A DNA stretch of 64,000 nt from Phaseolus vulgaris. Its lineage: Eukaryota > Streptophyta > Magnoliopsida > Fabales > Fabaceae. Under the pieces are notes generated by a model. That model made no database searches. It was given only the letters and a program-made list of their open reading frames with translations, and was not told the DNA's origin. This document shows, one piece after another, positions 34,630-45,834 of this stretch. The translations under genes and the position numbers were made by a program. Each line of letters begins with the position of its first letter. The first letter of the stretch is position 1. The stretch covers positions 40,593,660-40,657,659 of the forward strand of contig NC_023749.2 of NCBI RefSeq assembly GCF_000499845.2, read 5' to 3'.

Positions 34630-37600
34630 TTTAAAGATGATGATACTATTGAAGAGATAGAAAAGCATGGACCCCCAATGAAGGTTATGTGTTTTCTTCC
34701 CATCATTCTAAGGATGAAGCGTTTGTTTGCAAACCTAAACGATGCCTAGAATCTTAGATGGCATGCAGATGAGAGCAAATGTGGTGGCATGTATTCTCAT
34801 CCAACTGATTCTACTCAATGGAAGAAATTTGATGATGAGTTTCAGAGTTTGGTAAAGAATCAAGAAATATTCGACTTGGTTTAGCTATAGACGGAATAAA
34901 TTTGTTTGGTAATATGAGTATGAATCACATCTCATGGCCTGCTTTACTAGTTATTTACAACTTACCTCTTGATTTGTGCATGAAGCGAAAATACATAATG
35001 TTGTCTATGATGATATCTGGTCCGAAACAACCAGGAAATGACATAAATATTTATTTAAGTCCCCTAATTGAAGATTTGAAGTTAATGTGGGATTAGGGTG
35101 TTGAACTATTTGACGGATTTGCTAATGAAACTTTCAAGATGCATTCCATGTTATTTTGCACCATCAATGACGTTCCTGCATATGGTAACTTATCAGGGTA
35201 TATTGTTAAAGGTCATAAAGCATGTCTAATATGTGAAGAAAACACCGCTTCTTAACAATTGAAACATGGAAGAAAGAAAATATATCTTCCGCATTGGAGG
35301 TTCCTTAGAAGTCATCCTCCTTACCGGAGGTTGAAATAAAGCCTTTAATGGACATCAAGAGACTAGTAGTCCACCAACTCCATTAACTGGTGTTGAGGTT
35401 TACGAAAAGGTAAATAACATAGACCACACCTTCGGTAAGTAAAAAAAAAAGTCATTTGTAACAAACATTTGGAAGAAAAAATCAATTTTCTTTGATCTTC
35501 CGTACTGGTCGAGGTTAGAAGTCAAACATTGTATAAATGTAATGCATGTTGAGAAGAATGTGTATGATAGCTGAATTGGTACACTTCTTAACATTAACGG
35601 GAAGACAAATGATGGTTTAAATGCTCGTTTAGATTTGATTGAGATGAACATACGAGGCGAGTTGGAACTGATAGAAATGGGTAAGCGTACATATTTGCCC
35701 CCAGCCTCTTACACCACGTCAAAAGATGAAAAAAAAAGTTTTTGTCAATGTCTAAAGGGTGTGAAAGTGCCACAAGGACATTCCTTAAATGTGAAGAGCC
35801 TAGTGTCAATGCAAGATTTGAAGTTAATTGGGTTGAAGTCTCATGATTGCCACATCGTGATGCAACAGTTGCTCTCGGTAGCTATTCATAGGATCATACC
35901 AAAAAATGTTAGACATATCATAACCCGTTTGTGCTCATTCTTCTCTTCCATCTGTTGTAAAGTCATTGATCCACTAAAATTAGATAAACTTGAAGATGAA
36001 CTTGTTGTTATCTTGAGTAAATTGGAGATGTTTTTTCCCCTAATAAGTGCCTAATTTCAGTAATATTTCATATAAAAATAGAGGCACTTATGAGGATTTA
36101 TTACTAATTTACAAATAAAATAATCCCTAATTTATGAATTTATACCTTTTTATATTTTTTGAGTTTTATTTAAATAAGAGCATTTTATTCCCAAATTTGG
36201 TGTTAATTGCAGATTAGTAAGGAGGATTGAAGATTTGGAGTAAAGGAGAATAATTTGAGCTAAAAAAAGAAAGCTAGAAGGTCCCATAATGGAAAAAGAT
36301 GCAAATAAAGAGTGGGCTTTCTCATGTTTTATCACTTAGCCCATTAGCGTGACACAGGAAGCAACCTAACCCTATAAAATTAGGATAAATAGGGGGCTAG
36401 AGGTTCAACCCTAGTGTGCCAGATTGAGAGGAAAACACCATAGAGTGAATTGTAACCCAATTGGGAGAATGGAAGGTGTTAGAAGTATGCGTGGCTAATT
36501 CTACCCTTTGGGATTGGGAGTAATCTGCTCAAACTCTTATATATTGAGGTGATATCTTATATATTAATATTCAGTTCTTGATTTATTATTGGTATTGTTG
36601 TTTTACTTTTAACTTTTCGTGAGAAATTGAGAATCCTAAATCTGACCGGGAGATATTTTTAAGGTTTGGACCTAAACAACAATACTTAACATATTTGAGT
36701 GCTAGGAATAGACTTGAAATGTTATTTGTTATTAGCGTTTGAGCTTCGTTCTAAGTTGTTCTTATAACTATGTGAGGGATCGATAGTTAGGGGACATTCT
36801 TAAGGATTTTATATGCGAGGAATCGATATAAATGATTTTTATACGGGCATCAATTTCAATCAAAGAACATAATATTGACATGCTAATCAAAATACATGAG
36901 AGTGAGAGACATGAAACCTAATCCCTATTTTTCCAACTTGAAACAACCAACTATTTGTATGTTTTCTTATTGATCATTGCCAACACAACCACTTTCAATA
37001 CACTTTTAATTGTTTTGTTCTATATTTAGCAATTATTGTACTTGATAATTCAATGTTCCTTGTGGGATCGATATCCGTCCTTAGGGACAATTGGAGATGT
37101 TTTTTCCTCCATGTTTTCTTGACATCATGGTTCATCTAGTAAGAGAAGTTAAATTGTGTGGATTAGTGTACTTAAGATGGAAGTATTCTATTGAGTGGTA
37201 TATGAAAATTTTGAAAGGTTATGTGAAAAATCATTATCGTCCAGAAGCTTTAATGATTGAAAGGTACACAACTGAAGAAAGTATTGAATTTTGTTTACAG
37301 TGCATGTCAAAAGAAAATCCAATAGGTCTTCCAGCTAATTCATGGCACCACAGGCGTTCTACAAGTAAATGTTTACATGGTGTACATATTGTAAGCAAAT
37401 CTCGATCAGAATTCTTGCAAGGACATTTGTATATATTGAATAACACAAATGACGTTATACCTTACATAGATGCTCATAAAGCCATTGTGAAGGAAAATAA
37501 CCCAAGACAACCAGAGAAATGGGTCTTGATGGAACATAATAGAACTTTCGTGCCTTGGTTTTAAGATGGGGTGTTAAAGGATTCAACGACATCGGACACC

Positions 37601-38068
37601 TTGACCTGGTTGGCAGCTAGATTGAAGTTTGATGTCATTTCTTGTACAACGTACGAAGTGAACAATTGTATATTTTACACCAAGTTTATGGATGAAAATA
37701 ATACAACTTAAAATTCTGGTGTTACTCTTGAAGCTGAGTTAATGTAGTTTTCTGCTTTGAAAGATACAAATCTTTTACTTGGATCAATGGCATATTATGG
37801 GTTTATAGAAGAGACATGCGAGATTGACTATACTAAGTTTTTCGTTCCAATTTTCAAGTGTAAATGGGTTGACAATAAAAGTGAGGTTGAAATTGATGAA
37901 TTAGGATTCACACTAATGGACTTTCAAAAGATAGGGTATCGAGACGAGCCATTTATAATGGTTCAACAAGAATCTCAAGTTTTCTACGTCAAAAGTCCAA
38001 CGTCAGAACATTGGTATGTCATTTTACACAGGGAAAAACAAGGGGAGGCCATAAAGGGGAGGCCATAA
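34630..38068 (+). pseudogene. CACTA (En/Spm) Tnp2-type transposase, degraded
   Basis: Scattered frames keep a typical Tnp2 order: LRWHADES, THPTDSTQWKKFD-like, LATDGINPFGNMS-like, SWPALLVIYNLP, MMISGPKQPGNDINIYL, LIEDLKLMW, and CLICEENT at 34.7-35.2 kb; DCHIVMQQLLSVAI at 35.8 kb; then, beyond an insertion, LRWKYSIEWYMKILKGYVKN and PEALMIERYTTEESIEFC at 37.2 kb, and DYTKFFVPIFKCKWVDN at 37.8 kb (the DUF4218 and DUF4216 regions that usually follow). Stops and frameshifts occur throughout. The 5' terminus is missing; the 3' terminus lies at 38,589. Confidence 0.85.
36039..37088. mobile_element. 1.05-kb insertion in the CACTA transposase, bounded by 19-bp direct repeats
   Basis: The transposase frame breaks after KLEMFFP at 36,038 and resumes with the same words at 37,089. 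AATTGGAGATGTTTTTTCC (19 bp) occurs at 36020-36038 and again at 37089-37107. The insert has no coding sequence. Its right end reads TTCCTTGTGGGATCGATATCC, a phrase reminiscent of retrotransposon leaders, but it does not show TG...CA ends or a poly(A) tail. The class is unknown. Confidence 0.75.
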
Positions 38069-38239
38069 ATGATAGATAGATAGAGATATATTATTAGTGT
38101 TTGTAATACATTTTTATCAATATATAAAATTTGATTCTCTAAATTTATGTATTTGTTTGGCTGAGTTATAATTGAATAGGTCAATTTAGATAGGAATTTA
38201 GATAGGAATTAACATTAAACAGATCGTACTTAAAAAAAC

Positions 38240-38589
38240 AACCATATACAACGACGAATATTTACCATAGCCGCATTCTTAAATCAAGCGCAAAGATTTA
38301 TAAATGCGGTTATGGTAAATAGTCGCATTTGTAAATGCGATTTATAAATGCGGGTATGGTAAATAGCCGCATTCGTAAATGCATTACTCCTCCCTCTTAA
38401 AATCATTCAGAAGCCTATAAGAATGCGGCAATTTACCATAGCCACATTTATAAAACGCATTTACGAATGCAGCTAAATAGTCGCCTTCTTATCTGTTGGA
38501 TTTAAGACTACGTGTACGTCAAATGCGGCTATAAAGCCGCCGTTTTTAATTGAAAATAATTGTCGTCTTTTAACCTTTCTGCACCAGTG
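38240..38589 (+). repeat. CACTA 3' subterminal repeats and terminus
   Basis: The motif GAATGCGGCTATGGTAAAT and variants recur in both orientations (GCCGCATTCGTAAATGC, TAAATGCGGGTATGG) over about 300 bp. The block ends TTTCTGCACCAGTG at 38589, the reverse complement of CACTGGTGCAGAAA, a CACTA terminus. Subterminal repeats of this kind bind CACTA regulatory proteins in characterised elements. Confidence 0.85.
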
Positions 38590-38599
38590 AAGGGTTCAA

Positions 38600-39385
38600 G
38601 AAACCTGAGCTCGGGAACACACATGAAGATAAACACCCCTAAATAGTTAAAAGGTAAAAGGCCATGACTGTAAGAAAGATGACGTTGATTTTTTGTAACG
38701 AATCTTGCAGAATTATCCATGGTGAAAAAGCTACTTTTAGAATTGTTAACATACTAATCACAAAAATCACCATATTTTTGAAGAAAAATACTCAAATTTT
38801 TAAGAGACTTATTATCTGCCCTACAGAAAATAAATTTATCATCAGCATAGAAAATGTGAGAAGGAGTGATATAACCTTTAGGGCTAACCATATGCAGAAT
38901 CCTCATACCATTCATAAGTTTAAAAATGGCTCTGCTTAGAACCTCCTCTGCAGGACAGAAAAACAAGGGAGATAAATTATCACTTTGTCTCACATCTCTA
39001 CTACAAGGAAAAAAACCTAGAGAACTTCCTTTTATCCTAGTAGAAAGCATAGCTGATCGTAGAATTGCACTAATGCAACCGAAAAATGAAGGATGGAATC
39101 TGAAATGTGTCAAAACCAGTAATAAGAAATTCCAACTATGAGTTTCAAATGCTTTTATGAATATCATCTTTATAAGCTACATTACCTCTTCTAACCTTTT
39201 TACAAAGCATGTTAATAACCTCAAGCAATACCAATACAATCATGAATCTGTGTACCCTACACAAACTCATATTGATTAGGAGAAATGATCTTAAATTTGA
39301 AATTGACAACAACCATGAGTCCAAAATCTTTATTGGAATCAATACCTTGAATCTTAAGAATGAGGAATACCACATTATTATTCAT
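38600..39385 (-). pseudogene. LINE (L1-type) reverse transcriptase fragment
   Basis: The minus strand reads SLGFFPCSRDVRQSDNLSPLFFC, AEEVLSRAIF and HIFYADDKFIFCRADNKSLKNL, the core of a plant LINE reverse transcriptase with its catalytic YADD. Upstream, near 39.2-39.38 kb, VHRFMI..EVINMLCKKVRRGN belongs to the same domain, with frameshifts and a gap between. The CACTA terminus at 38,589 abuts its downstream end, so the CACTA element probably inserted into it. Confidence 0.8.
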
Positions 39386-39604
39386 TCAAAAAAAAAATCA
39401 ATTTTATTTAAAAAACCGTTGAACTCACATTAAAACAAGTAAGCATTTATAAAACTACATAAGCATATAAAAAATATATCACTATAAAATTAACATAAAA
39501 AATCAAGAATAAAACATTTAATATAAAAATAAGTGAATCAACATTGACTTTTTATCTTATATTAACACCAGATCAAATACATCAGACTAAAGAATCTATT
39601 TGTT
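39386..39604. other. AT-rich spacer
   Basis: No gene or element recognised. Confidence 0.4.
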
Positions 39605-40006
39605 CCAAAGCAAAGGAACCTTAACCTATCAAGAAGAGACCCCATCCCTTGCAGGATGGCTCCAAACGAAGACTCATCAGTGCCATTTTAGTTATCATCC
39701 TAGATACCTTGTCTACTCTTTTCTTCTAGTCCACACAACCTAATTTTATTTATTTATTTTTACTAATAAAAGAACTCTCTTTAAATGAAAAGTAGCAAAG
39801 AAAGGAACTTAACCTATGAAGAAGAGACCCATCCCCTGCAGGATGGCTCCAAAAAACATCACTGCCATCATGTGTACTACTTTCTTCTAGTCCACACAAC
39901 CTAATTGAACATTACATTTTCATGCCTATTTCGTGTTTGTTGTAGACCCACTATAATTGAACATTACATTTTCATGCCTATTTCATGTTTGTTGCAGACC
40001 CACTAT
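39605..40006 (+). repeat. Local direct duplications (about 190-bp spaced pair and a 52-bp tandem pair)
   Basis: CAAAGCAAAGGAACCTTAACC...CTTCTAGTCCACACAACCTAATT at about 39,605-39,745 recurs, shortened, at about 39,795-39,905. Directly after it, a 52-bp unit (ATTGAACATTACATTTTCATG...CCCACTATA) occurs twice in tandem (about 39,903-39,954 and 39,955-40,006) with two differences. The class is unknown. Confidence 0.7.
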
Positions 40007-41645
40007 ATTTCACATCATTCACTATTTTTATTCTTGCCCACACGTTGGAAAAATCATCATATCCGACTCAATTACGGTTTCATTAATTTTGTTTTTCCAT
40101 AACATCATGTTGAACATTCATTTAATCACTATACTTCATGTTCTTTTCAAACCTCGAGAGAAAATAAAACATACGGACAATGATTAAAAATATAATTAAA
40201 ATGTAACATAAAATTGAAAGAAAATTAACTGTTTTTTTTTTAAATGGCCATATATAACTGTTGAGGCTTAAACATAATTTTTATCTTATAATTTTGTGAA
40301 TGTGTATCTTTTATTTCTAGACTTTAAAATTAAATATAAACCCTAAATCCTAAACCTTTAAAATTAAATTACTATAGCACATTATTAATATATTAATATA
40401 TTATTTAATTATTAAAGTTCTTGATGTATTATTAACAAAAATAAAAATTATTTCACTACAAAAATGCAAAAAAATAGTTATCATAACATTTCAACGATCA
40501 TGAAAGGAGCGTTATTAGAGTTGGAGTAATTATTTGTAATTCATTGTCAAACTAAATATTAAACAGTATCGACTAAGTGAATTGTATGCCGATACTAAAA
40601 ATTATTAAAATAAAAAAAGAAATTAACATCAGTCTAAGAACACAAAAATAATTATTAAAATTATATTTTATATTAAATAAATATAGAGTAGCATCAGTTT
40701 AACTGACACAAATTTTATTTTAAAATATAATATATATAAATTAAATACGAATAAAATACTAGGACAGAGTGGCTAAACCGACGTTTTAATTACAAAAATA
40801 TTAGAGTTCATGTAACTGACACTTATTTATGTTATTTATCGTATTATTAAGCTAAGTCACACTTCCTTTATTTTCTATTCCCCATTTCTTTGCACTCTAT
40901 TCCTTACTTCACCTTTCGTGATTCTCGAATTCTCTGTTCCATTGATTATCTGAGGTTGGATAATCACAAAACTAGTAAGTAGTCTTTCAAATCATCTGTG
41001 CTTAGTTTAATGAGTATTTTTTTTTATCGATAAGAAAAAATAAATAAATATGAACTATTTTAGGGTGACTCAACCTTTATACATAACCATATCATAACAG
41101 GTCCTCAAAACAACAAACACCCCAACCAATGAAATAAACCTTGCAAAAGCTCACTTAATTGAAAACATACAAGCCACAAGATCAATGCACCACTCAGAAT
41201 ATGTAAAACAAACAGAATCAGATTTAGATGTTATCTAAGACCAAACCTTTAATTGAGACAAGGTAAACATTTATGAATGATCGATCACTCCACCTTAAAA
41301 AATATGTTTATTCCTGTGCTTCTAGATTTCATTTACTAGTGCAATCCAAACACTATTCAAAACAGCTTTAACCTAGACACATTAGCAAATCCTAACTAAC
41401 CTACTGAGTCGGAAGCTCAAATCTTGAAGAGGAAATAGAGGCATAGGTAGTATATGGTCGTAAGGAGAAGGAGAACACGTAGTTTTGTGGTTGGGTAAGG
41501 ATTTTCAAGTGGTGATTAAATTCTTTACCATCATTGCGGTAGGTAAGTTTTCTAATTTGATACATTGTAAAATTCTTGTGTATTTTTTATTTTGAGGCGA
41601 TTTTGTGTTGGGAATCAGCCGGTGTGGTGGTTTAGCTTTGACTTA
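40007..41645. other. AT-rich intergenic DNA with a possible CACTA terminus at 40,454
   Basis: No supported gene. CACTACAAAAATGCAAAAA at 40,454 resembles a CACTA terminus, and nearby motifs (GCATCAGTTTAACTGACAC, GTAACTGACACT) repeat in both orientations over the next 400 bp. No opposite end was found. The sequence turns GC-rich at about 41,600, where host element B begins. Confidence 0.4.
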
Positions 41646-42829
41646 TGTTATGGAGATTTTTCCGTCCGGTTGACCGGGATGTCTTCGTGCGCGACCTCAA
41701 CCGTCAGCTAGGGACTCCTTCCCACGGGTTGCCTGTGGATTCCTGCAAAAAGAGGACAAAGGGGCGCCCTAGCGGCCGTTTGCACTCCGACGCTCAAGTC
41801 AGCCAGCAAGAAACACCAAAACTGGGCACCTCCGTATCTGAGCACCGCGTGTGGCGCTCTGAAGGTGGTAAAAAGGAAACTGTGTGTAGTGTGTATTTCT
41901 CCTTCTAGCAAAAATCGTTCCCTAGTCCCTTGTGCGTAACCTCAAGGCTCGAGCAAGCAACTAGAGAGTTTCTCCGAAATTTGCCAAAAGTTCCCCCCCT
42001 CGTTCCCAACATTCTCCGCGCTATTTAAACTACCCAAGCATTTAAAGCGCCTTAAAGCGCTTTTAATCACAAACGTAACGTGCTCGTTAAAGCGTTTAAT
42101 TAGAAAACGTAGCGCATTTAAGACGTTGAAACGCTTGGGAGCCATTATAGTACCCGAACGCTCGAAACGGAAACTGTATTGAATGACTTAATTACCTGGC
42201 ACCTGACTAAAGGGTGTTTCTATTCTGACCTGGCTGTCGTACACGTGGAGGACCTCACGACGCCATGACCCCATCTGGGGGCACTTCTGCCCATTTGGGG
42301 ACGTTTCTACGTGTGAGTCCTCCTGCCTGGGAGTGCTACTGCGCTAGGGGTGACTTTTTGGGTGCCAATTCATGCCCCCAATCATCTAGTCACTCACTTT
42401 GAGAGCGTATCTGCCTTCCTCTTGTACCCTGCACCCAGCTACCCTGGGCGTGACCTTCCTATTGAGTCGTATCTGTCCCAAAGGCATCTCTGGGGCGGCA
42501 GGGGTACTTCACGAGTCAGGCTGCCCTGCACGGGTGTTGTTACTATGGCCTTGAAGCCACCTTTCTCTCCTCTTTATTACTGTTCCCTGGTTATCCAGGG
42601 TTTGGGGCCTTCCCACGGCGTCGCCCCCTCCATGGTCTTTCCTACCCATGGGTATCGGGGAGCAGCGCTGTGGTCACCTTGGCCTTGTGCAATTCCATCT
42701 GGCGACGCCCTGGTTGGGCGACGCCTTCATCTAGGCGACGCCCTGCCTTGGCGACGCCTTGTGTTGACTTTGACTCCTGCTGTTGACATTGACCTTGACT
42801 TAGTCAACGCCCGGATACGGGACGGTACA
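41646..42829 (-). repeat. 3' LTR of host element B (about 1.18 kb)
   Basis: On the minus strand the LTR begins TGTACCGTCCCGTATCCGG at 42829, right after the purine tract AAGACTGGGGGGCTTG, as in elements A and C. A TATA-like TTTAAATAG (minus) lies near 42,022. Its far end is taken from similarity to the end of the C LTR (GGTCAAC..GG) and could be 41,646 or 41,651. The partner LTR is outside the window. Confidence 0.75.
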
Positions 42830-43547
42830 CAAGCCCCCCAGTCTTAAGCTGAAGACTTGTCTTCAGCGTAAAGACTAAGGCCTCGCCCACGCCGTCCACG
42901 TGCCACCCCGATGACGTGTTACTCCCTGCTGACTCAGCAATTCTCGAATTATTGACGTGACACTCTCTGAACCATAGGAGCGCTCTTAATGGTTGATTGG
43001 ACATCCTCTGAGACGGGGAAAGCAACGCTTTCTGGGGCCACGCTTAATCGCGTGCCACGTGGTTCATCACGCGGTCAACCTTAAGAACCTCTTGTGCTTC
43101 CCTGGAGCGCCTAATCCTGTAACACGTGGCATCATCGCATGGTCTTCCATTCGTTGTCCCTCGCGCTCCTCGTAACGTTTAAGTTACCCAAACCCCGCGC
43201 TTGGAACCACTGTTACATCCACTTTCTCTGCATTTCCTCACTGTTCATCTTCTTCGAATCCTTTCTCTCGCGACCCCTGCTCTTTCGTGCTTCCGCTCTC
43301 CACGCCCTTCAACCCCCAAAGGTACGGTTTTTCCTCTCCTTGATGATCCCCTTTACTGCATGAACTGCCTGGGACTATCCATGTTACTGCCTTTCTTTGG
43401 ATATCGTTTGTATGCTTCTCCGTTCCTTTCGTTCCTCTTTTCTCTCGTGTGGGTAGGGTTCTCCTAGGATTCACCCCTCTTTCTGTCTTGGCATCACTTT
43501 GTTAAAAACCTTTTTCCTTCTTCTTTCTCCAGCTATTTATTCACACC
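42830..43547 (+). promoter_or_regulatory. Purine tract of B and upstream region of its antisense gene
   Basis: The first 16 bases are the reversed purine tract. The rest, up to the ATG at 43548, is the presumed promoter and leader of the antisense gene; it holds GTGCCACGTGG and AACACGTGGCATC, matching the CACGTG sites ahead of the other antisense genes. Short open frames here (42350-42847, 43139-43467) have no recognisable domain. Confidence 0.5.
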
Positions 43548-45834
43548 ATGACGCGCACAAACGCGGAGTCTGATTCCTCCCCCAAGACCCCCAAGTCCAT
43601 CTACAAAGCCTTCTACCCATGGGCCCCCGACGAGCTCCTGAGCGAGTGTACCAGCCTGACTACCTTCCAGGACCTGGAAGCTCATCTCGGGGATCCCCAT
43701 TTGTAGAACTTTAACGCCTTTTGCCGCACTCACGACGCCCACATATCCGTCCGTCCCGGCAGGCCTGGGGAACCTGTCTGTTTGGACGACAGACCTAGAA
43801 AGGGGAAACCCTTCTTCTTTATGTACCAGACAGTGATCAAACGCGTAGGAGTCCGTCTCCCACTTACCCCCTTTGAAAGAGAACTCCTCACCGAAATTAA
43901 TACCGCCCCCGCCCAGCTCCACCCCAACAGCTGGGCATTTGTGAGGGGTTTTCAAATTCTTTGCGGACACCTGGGCATCCTTCCTTCCGTAGACGTTTTC
44001 CTGCATTTCTTTGAAGTGAAAAAACAGGGGAAAAGCTTCTTGGTAAGCTTTTCTGGGATCGCGGGCAGAATCCTCCTCTCCCTCTTCCAAAACTCTTACA
44101 AAAACTGGAAGGGGAAATTCTTTAGAGTGTGCAGCGCCAAGCACGACCCCACAGCCTTGGATGGCTTCCCCCTTTACTGGACAGAGCGCCCTAAGCTGCT
44201 TAGGGCCAAAACCCTGGAAGAGTTATCTCCTGCTGACAGGGAGGTAAGCAAAGCCTTGGCCTGGCTGGGGATCGTTTTTGATACATTGAAGCTTGTTGCT
44301 AGCGAATACAACGCTCACGCCCTGACCACATACTTTGGTAAGGAGACTCTCCCCTCATCCTTCTTGTTGTGAACACCCTGCTACCGGATGTCTGTTCCCA
44401 CAGCCTCTTCTACTCGTTTTCTATTGTGCCACGTTACTTGCATCTTACGCATCTATGAGCTTTGTAACTTTGTATAGTTGCTTTAGCCCTGATTTCTGCT
44501 GCATGGTCTATTTTGATGTAGGATCGGTGATGGACGCCTCCAAAAGGATGATGCTGGCGAAAGCGATGAAGGAGGCTCGTGCTGCCAAAGCGGGCGCCTC
44601 CTCCGCCCCTGCTGCTGATCCGATCCCCCCACCAACTCTGCCACCGCCAATACCGATCGCCACCGAAACCCCACTAGGCTCATCTTCCCCGTCCCCACAT
44701 AGCCCTGAGGCGCTTCAGACTTCTGGCTCTCCCTTGCCCATTGCCGCCGTTCCTCTAGCCGTGGCCTCGTCGCCGGCTCCAACCCCCCTCGACAAAGGGA
44801 AACGGGTCTTGGAGATTTTGTCGGATGATGAGGACTCGGAAGGTGTGGCACCCTTCAAGAGGAGGAAATCTGCGCGGGTTCCTCTTCTGCCAGAGGCGTC
44901 GCCCCAGGGAGGGAACTCCTTCATGGACAACCCTCCAAGTGCGACCTCACTTCCCCCCACGACACTCCAAGAGGAAGGGGGCGAAGGCGCCGAATCTGCC
45001 CCGCCTCCGCCACCGGCAGAAGTCACTGCTTCCCCTACTCCCGTCGCTACCGCCCCCGATTTCATCGCCATCCCTCCTCCAATCATGCATCTAATGAGGG
45101 GCTTCAGTGGCGGAACTATGCCAGAGGGTACTGACAGGAAGGAAGGCATGCCTTTCTACTTGGGGGCCTTCTTGGCGGTGGCCCTTGAATGGCGCGCCCA
45201 GTCCAGAAACGCGGTCCTGCAAGCTCAAACCCTCCAGGCCTTGGAAACAAGGGTAACTGCACTGGAGGAGGAGAAGAAAACCCTGGAAGGCCAAAACAAG
45301 GCTTACCAAAACACTTTGAAGCAGGCCCAAGAGGCCCAGGAAAAGGCCGAGAAGCAACTGGCAGAGGCTACGGGATTCCAGGCTGACTTTTATACTCGGG
45401 AAGTCGCCCTCCAAGTTCAGTTAACGGGCCTTCAAGACTTGATCGAAGCTGATGCAGAAGTTCAAAAGGACTTGAAGGACCGTTGTTGTAAGCAGGCTGA
45501 CGAGATGGAGCGGATGGAGGGGGAAATGGCTACCCAGGCCAAGGCTATGGGCCTTCTCCAGGCTGACTACGACGAACTACAGGTCGAGGTCAGTCGGCTT
45601 CGTGTGGAAAAGGAGGCTTTGGAGAAGCAGGTAGCTTCTGGGGACGCCGCCATTGAGGAGCTAGAGAAGGACAGAAAGGCCCTTATCCAGGATATGGCGG
45701 GCACTTTCGAGGAGGGATTCCAGGAAGCTCTGGCCCAAGCAGTCTGCATGAACCCGGGGATCGACGTCTCCAGCTGCGATTCCACTCACCACATTGTTGA
45801 TGGAAAGGTCGTGCCTCTGGAGATAGACGACTAA
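43548..45834 (+). pseudogene. Antisense two-exon gene of element B, with one stop in exon 1
   Basis: Exon 1 is 43548-44337 and exon 2 is 44522-45834, with a 184-bp intron whose GTAAGG donor and TGATGTAG acceptor sit at the same place and phase as in elements A and C. The joined frame has 701 codons with a single TAG at 43704-43706. Exon 1: AFYPWAPDELLSE, FERELLTEINTAPAQLHPNS and DGFPLYWTERP (Transposase_28-like). Exon 2: proline/alanine-rich region, LSDDEDSEGVAPFKRRKSA (acidic then basic), about 200 residues of coiled coil with many glutamates and leucines, and the C-terminal motif PGIDVSSC...IVDGKVVPLE. Function unknown. Confidence 0.75.

Noticed and set aside
40454..41000. Complete CACTA element starting CACTACAAAAATGC
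   Set aside because: No matching opposite terminus or target duplication was found, so only a possible end is noted.
42350..43467. ORFs of 60-165 residues in the LTR and leader of element B
   Set aside because: They overlap LTR, purine tract and promoter-like DNA, are in several frames and have no domain.
44483..45414. Minus-strand ORFs opposite exon 2 of the element B antisense gene
   Set aside because: They mirror GC-rich proline/alanine and coiled-coil codons of the real exon and have no homologue in elements A or C.
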